A DNA stretch of 64,000 nt from Bifidobacterium callitrichos DSM 23973 (GTDB lineage Bacteria; Actinomycetota; Actinomycetes; Actinomycetales; Bifidobacteriaceae), in the NCBI RefSeq assembly GCF_000741175.1, contig NZ_JGYS01000022.1, positions 160,260 to 224,259 of the forward strand. Direction: 5' to 3'. Below are positions 60,901-64,000 of this stretch, piece after piece. Positions within the stretch are counted from its first letter, which is position 1. Each line of letters starts with the position of its first letter. The position numbers were made by a program, and so were the translations under genes. The notes below the pieces were generated by a model that was given only the letters and a program-made list of their open reading frames with translations, was not told the DNA's origin and ran no database searches.

Positions 60901-62174
60901 CCCTGGAACACCTCGGGGTGCTTCGGATCGCCGGGGATGTCCTCGAGGAGGCCTTCGAGGCCGAGGAACTCGCGCCAGAAGTCGAGCGGCTGGCCGTAGG
61001 GGTTGGAGTCGCGGCCGTGGGCCTGGATGTTGGCCTTGGCCTCGAACACGTCCTCCTCGGTGAGCCCGTCGAAGTAGCTTTCGAGGCGGATGCGGTTGGA
61101 CGGCACGTAGTACAGCGAGTTGATGATCTCGGTGAGCCTCTCGGCGCGTTCGATCGGCAGGGAGTCCCAGTGGCGGAACTCGATGAAGTTCTTGAGGCGC
61201 ACGTCGTTGAAGTGCGTGGAGATGATGTGGTTGATCTCGTACGCGTTGAGCTCGCGGTCCGGGTACACCTCGCCCGCGTTCTCGCGGAAGGCCGCGTGAT
61301 GCAGCTCCTTGCGGCTCAGCCCGGCCTCGACGGCCTCGGGCGTGTGCGTCAGGTCGGCGAACATGAGCGGCGTGGACAGCACGTCGATCGCGTAGTCCTC
61401 CCAGCTGAAGCGCTGGTCGTACAGGCCCGGGATCACGTTCGTACGCTGGAAGTCGAGGTAGTCCCACATGCGCTGGCGCAGCAGCGGATACGGGTTGAGC
61501 CGCCCCTCGAAGTACGGGGTGTTGCGGAAGAACCAGGCGAGGATCGGGCCGATCGCGGTGCCGACGCGCATCTTGTCGATCGAATCCTTCTCGTCGACGA
61601 AGTCGATGCTCACCTGCGTGGAGGCGGAGCAGCGCATCATGCACGGGCCGAACTGGCCGACGCGTCCCAGATAGTCGGTCATCGCGTCGTAGCGGTCCTT
61701 CGGATTGACCGGCACGTCGGCGAAGCTGGACTTGGGCTGGTAGCCGTAGTTGACCAGTCGGAAGCCGAGCTCGTCGAGCACAGGGTCGACCTCGCGGCGG
61801 AACGTCGCATACGTCTGCAGCAGATCCTCCGGCTTGTGCAGGATGCCGATCGAGGTCTCGACCTGACCGCCCGGCTCGAGCGACACGGCGATGCCGGGGC
61901 GAGAAAGGCCCACCAGATGATCGTTCTCCCAGTACTCCTTGTCGTGATCGTAATACGGGGCGATGCGCTCCAACAGCGCCTCGATGCCATTCGGCTCGTA
62001 GTAGCTCACCGCCGTATCGTCGCTGTTGTGCACCGGCAGATGCTCGATCTCGACACCGAAGCCACCGGTGCCGCGCTCGGACCGGCCCGCCTCGAAGAAC
62101 TTCAGGAGACTTTCGACATGCTTCGGGTTCGGCTTGGCGAGCAGGTGCGCGTAACTGATTCTGGGAGTAACCAT
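60897..62174 (-). CDS. Glutamate-cysteine ligase (GCS2) family protein
   Basis: A 425-aa protein of the carboxylate-amine/GCS2 ligase family. GVEIEHLPVH (ATP-side Glu pair, residues about 40-49), VSLEPGGQVETS, CSASTQVSIDF and the C-terminal FIEFRHWDSLP are characteristic. These enzymes join Glu to Cys in glutathione synthesis or to other amines. Bifidobacteria are generally held not to use a full glutathione pathway, so the product is uncertain. ATG at 62174 lacks a clear ribosome-binding site. A terminator and three tandem repeats follow its end. Confidence 0.8.
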   Translation of the reverse strand: MVTPRISYAHLLAKPNPKHVESLLKFFEAGRSERGTGGFGVEIEHLPVHNSDDTAVSYYEPNGIEALLERIAPYYDHDKEYWENDHLVGLSRPGIAVSLEPGGQVETSIGILHKPEDLLQTYATFRREVDPVLDELGFRLVNYGYQPKSSFADVPVNPKDRYDAMTDYLGRVGQFGPCMMRCSASTQVSIDFVDEKDSIDKMRVGTAIGPILAWFFRNTPYFEGRLNPYPLLRQRMWDYLDFQRTNVIPGLYDQRFSWEDYAIDVLSTPLMFADLTHTPEAVEAGLSRKELHHAAFRENAGEVYPDRELNAYEINHIISTHFNDVRLKNFIEFRHWDSLPIERAERLTEIINSLYYVPSNRIRLESYFDGLTEEDVFEAKANIQAHGRDSNPYGQPLDFWREFLGLEGLLEDIPGDPKHPEVFQG

Positions 62175-62288
62175 AAGCGGTATGGTATCCGTCCCTCCGG
62201 CCGCGCCCCGCCGTACGCCCGCCAATCGGCTATACCTTTTTCCGATAGCGGGCGATTTCCATGGGTTTCCGGCCCACGCAGCCGACGT

Positions 62289-62723
62289 TCAGTCGGCGGT
62301 CGTGAAGCCCTGCGGCTCGGCGCCGTCGGCGAACTTGGCCTTGTGCGCCTTCTTCGCCGCCGCGATCATGAGCTTGATGCGGTTGAGCTGGTTGGCCTCG
62401 GAGGCGCCCGGATCGTAGTCGATCGAGACGATGTTGGCCTCCGGGTGCAGTCGGCGGATCTTGCCGAACATGCCGCGGCCGGTCACGTGGTTCGGCAGGC
62501 AGGCGAACGGCTGCGCGCAGATCACGTTCGGGCAGCCCTGTTCGATGAGTTCGAGGATCTCGGCCGTCAGCAGCCATCCCTCGCCGGCCTGCACGCCGAT
62601 CGACGTGACCTCGGCGGCCTTCTTGACGAGCTCCGGCATCGGCTCGTCGCGGCGGAACTTGCCGTGCGAGGTGTCGAGCGCGGCGTTGATCGGCGCGAAG
62701 TAGCGGTCGAGGCCCCAGCGCAT
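62289..62723 (-). CDS. C-terminal fragment of a 2-hydroxyacyl-CoA dehydratase activator-type protein
   Basis: A 144-residue frame beginning MRWGLDRYFAPINAALDTSH. ICAQPFACLPNHVTGRGMFGKIRR and SIDYDPGASEANQLNRIKLM are conserved C-terminal blocks of the large activator/dehydratase fusion family (BadF/BcrA plus DUF2229). Its ATG overlaps the stop of the upstream fragment by one base (TGATG). It could be translated by reinitiation, but it more likely is the displaced end of one broken gene. Confidence 0.7.
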   Translation of the reverse strand: MRWGLDRYFAPINAALDTSHGKFRRDEPMPELVKKAAEVTSIGVQAGEGWLLTAEILELIEQGCPNVICAQPFACLPNHVTGRGMFGKIRRLHPEANIVSIDYDPGASEANQLNRIKLMIAAAKKAHKAKFADGAEPQGFTTAD

Positions 62724-63799
62724 CACGCGTAGGCGAACTGGTTGCCGCCCATGCCGAGGTTGTGCTCGTTCCAGTCGGTGATGTACGGCTTGGTGGTCAT
62801 GAACTCCATGATGCCGGGCACCACGGCCTCGCAGTCCTGCGATTCGATGACGTCGACGACGTGGTTGTTCGCGTCCGGCTGGTACTTGACGAGGATCTCG
62901 CCGACCACGCCGACGCGCACCTTGCGCGGGATGTCCTTCAAGGGCAGGGCGTCGAACGACTTGACGATCTCCTTGGCGAGGGTCGGGTACGGCAGCCAGC
63001 CCTTCTTCAGCCACGGGGTCTTCGCACCGGTCTTCGAGTAGCCGTGATGCTCGATCGTCTCGCGCACGATCGTGTCCCACTGCTCGTAGAGCCTGTTCGC
63101 CGAGCCCTTCTCCACCTCGTACGGGCGCACGCGGTAGAGGCACTTCATCAGGAGGTCTCCCAGAATCAGCGCCTTGACCGCGCGATGCAGCATCGGCACG
63201 GTGGCCTTGAATCCGGGGTTGTCCTCCAAGCCTTGCGTGGAGATGGCGATGATCGGGATCTGCGGGTAGCCCGCGTCGATCAGGGCCTTGCGGATCAGAC
63301 CGAAGTAGTTGGTCGCACGGCACATGCCGCCGGTCTGGGTGATGGCGAGCGCCACGTGGTCCGGATCGTACTTGCCTTCGAGGATCGCGTCGATGAGCTG
63401 GCCGATGACCATGATGGCCGGGTAGCAGGCGTCGTTGTTGACGTATTTGAGGCCGGTCTCCACATCCGCGCGGGAGGCGTGCTTCAGGACGTCGAACTTG
63501 TAGCCGCCGGAGCGGATGACCGATTCGACGAGCGAGAGGTGGATCGGGCTCATCTGCGGGGCGACGATCGTGTAGTTCTTCTTCATGTCCTTGACGAACT
63601 TCTCGCGATGCGCGTAGCGGGACATGGTGGCGTTGTTGTGGCCCTTGGTCCTCCCGTTGCCGGCGGACTTGCCGGTCTTCTCGGCATCGGAGGTGGTGCC
63701 GTCGCCGAGCGCGGCGAGGCGGGCGGCCTCGATGTCGCGTTTGGCGGCGCGCTTGGACGCCTCGCGCATGCGTTCGGTGAGCTTCGGGTTGGCGGCCAT
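62723..63799 (-). CDS. Middle fragment of the 2-hydroxyacyl-CoA dehydratase activator-type protein
   Basis: From the first in-frame ATG (63799, MAANPKLTERMREASKRAAK) this fragment has 358 residues. NYTIVAPQMSPIHLSLVESVIRSGGYKF, NNDACYPAIMVIGQL and TQTGGMCRATNYFGLIRKAL are strongly conserved family blocks, with Cys residues that may bind an iron-sulfur cluster. It ends NQFAYA and TGA in the middle of the domain. True translation begins far upstream, outside the window. Confidence 0.65.
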   Translation of the reverse strand: MAANPKLTERMREASKRAAKRDIEAARLAALGDGTTSDAEKTGKSAGNGRTKGHNNATMSRYAHREKFVKDMKKNYTIVAPQMSPIHLSLVESVIRSGGYKFDVLKHASRADVETGLKYVNNDACYPAIMVIGQLIDAILEGKYDPDHVALAITQTGGMCRATNYFGLIRKALIDAGYPQIPIIAISTQGLEDNPGFKATVPMLHRAVKALILGDLLMKCLYRVRPYEVEKGSANRLYEQWDTIVRETIEHHGYSKTGAKTPWLKKGWLPYPTLAKEIVKSFDALPLKDIPRKVRVGVVGEILVKYQPDANNHVVDVIESQDCEAVVPGIMEFMTTKPYITDWNEHNLGMGGNQFAYA

Positions 63800-64000
63800 C
63801 GTCGTGTCGAGGAGGATCGTGGCGGCCGGGGGTCGGCGCCTTGGATCCGGTCCTGCGGAATCCGGTGGACTTCGGCGCGCCGGCGGGAACGGAGCCGGAG
63901 ACGTCACCGGACGCGTCGCCGGACGCATCACCGGACGCGTCGGAGGCGGCCTGCTCGGCCTTGACCTTGGCCTCGGCGGCGTCGACGGCGGCCTGCGCCT

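Larger units (their letters stand above)
62289..64000 (-). pseudogene. 2-hydroxyacyl-CoA dehydratase activator-type gene, frameshifted and cut by the window
   Basis: The full gene is expected to encode about 1400-1500 residues; only the 3' third is visible. From the window edge one frame gives the linker AAVDAAEAKVKAEQAA and a DASG repeat. At the G5 run 63828-63832 the conserved sequence moves to another frame (AATILLDTTMAANPKLTERM). At 62723-62725 it moves back into the first frame. The two shifts compensate each other. Activators of this type use ATP and a [4Fe-4S] cluster to energise radical dehydratases. Whether the shifts are real mutations or sequence errors cannot be decided here. Confidence 0.65.

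Overview
The window looks like chromosome of a high-GC Gram-positive bacterium, most likely a Bifidobacterium. Arguments: xylose isomerase, xylulokinase and a ROK regulator together; intracellular GH43, GH32 and GH3 enzymes; a sucrose/fructo-oligosaccharide permease with a GH32 enzyme and a LacI regulator; and actinobacterial housekeeping families (DUF3052, the Lon-like PDZ protease, a zincin_2-type protein, a DivIVA-domain protein, the dxr-ispG and recO-uppS blocks). The species call is an inference from gene content.

Layout. 1-2.9 kb: the end of a DUF624 (YesL-type) membrane gene, a Fic protein, and two tandem, untracked paralogous micropeptide genes (41 and 42 aa) preceded by LacI-type palindromes. 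3-8.2 kb: xylB, xylA and a ROK regulator, with a striking array of 13-bp inverted repeats between the convergent kinase and isomerase. 8.5-11 kb: an AAA ATPase preceded by three evenly spaced operator-like repeats, and a decayed beta-helix gene. 11-21.9 kb: a catabolic island (sugar isomerase, GH43 beta-xylosidase, alginate-lyase-fold protein, glycerate kinase, LacI regulator, 2-hydroxyacid dehydrogenase, AGE-family isomerase, YczE-type membrane protein). Shared GGTAAG-type sites suggest one regulon. 22-25 kb: ilvD, a small holin-like membrane protein and a YefM-YoeB toxin-antitoxin pair. 25-29.5 kb: LacI regulator, sugar permease and GH32 beta-fructofuranosidase. 29.6-33 kb: ABC permease and binding protein with a nucleoside hydrolase but no ATPase gene. 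33.2-40.7 kb: uppS, recO, an alpha/beta hydrolase, ispG, dxr and a DivIVA-domain gene, all on the minus strand.

41.0-49.5 kb: an 8.4-kb integrated element in tRNA-Val, bounded by 102-bp direct repeats. It carries integrase, repressor, excisionase-like protein, a replication P-loop ATPase followed by an iteron-like origin, a chain of tiny coupled genes, a scaffold-like protein and an HK97-type major capsid protein. No terminase, portal or tail gene is present. A perfect parS core lies in its control region, and a scar of a second, related integrase lies just outside its right end. I read it as a compact capsid-encoding phage satellite. It is the most novel part of the window.

49.7-64 kb: DUF3052 protein, Lon-like protease, zincin_2-like protein, a MarR-controlled heterodimeric ABC exporter, a GH3 beta-glycosidase, a glutamate-cysteine-ligase-family protein, and the 3' part of a large 2-hydroxyacyl-CoA dehydratase activator-type gene that appears interrupted by two compensating frameshifts and runs off the window.
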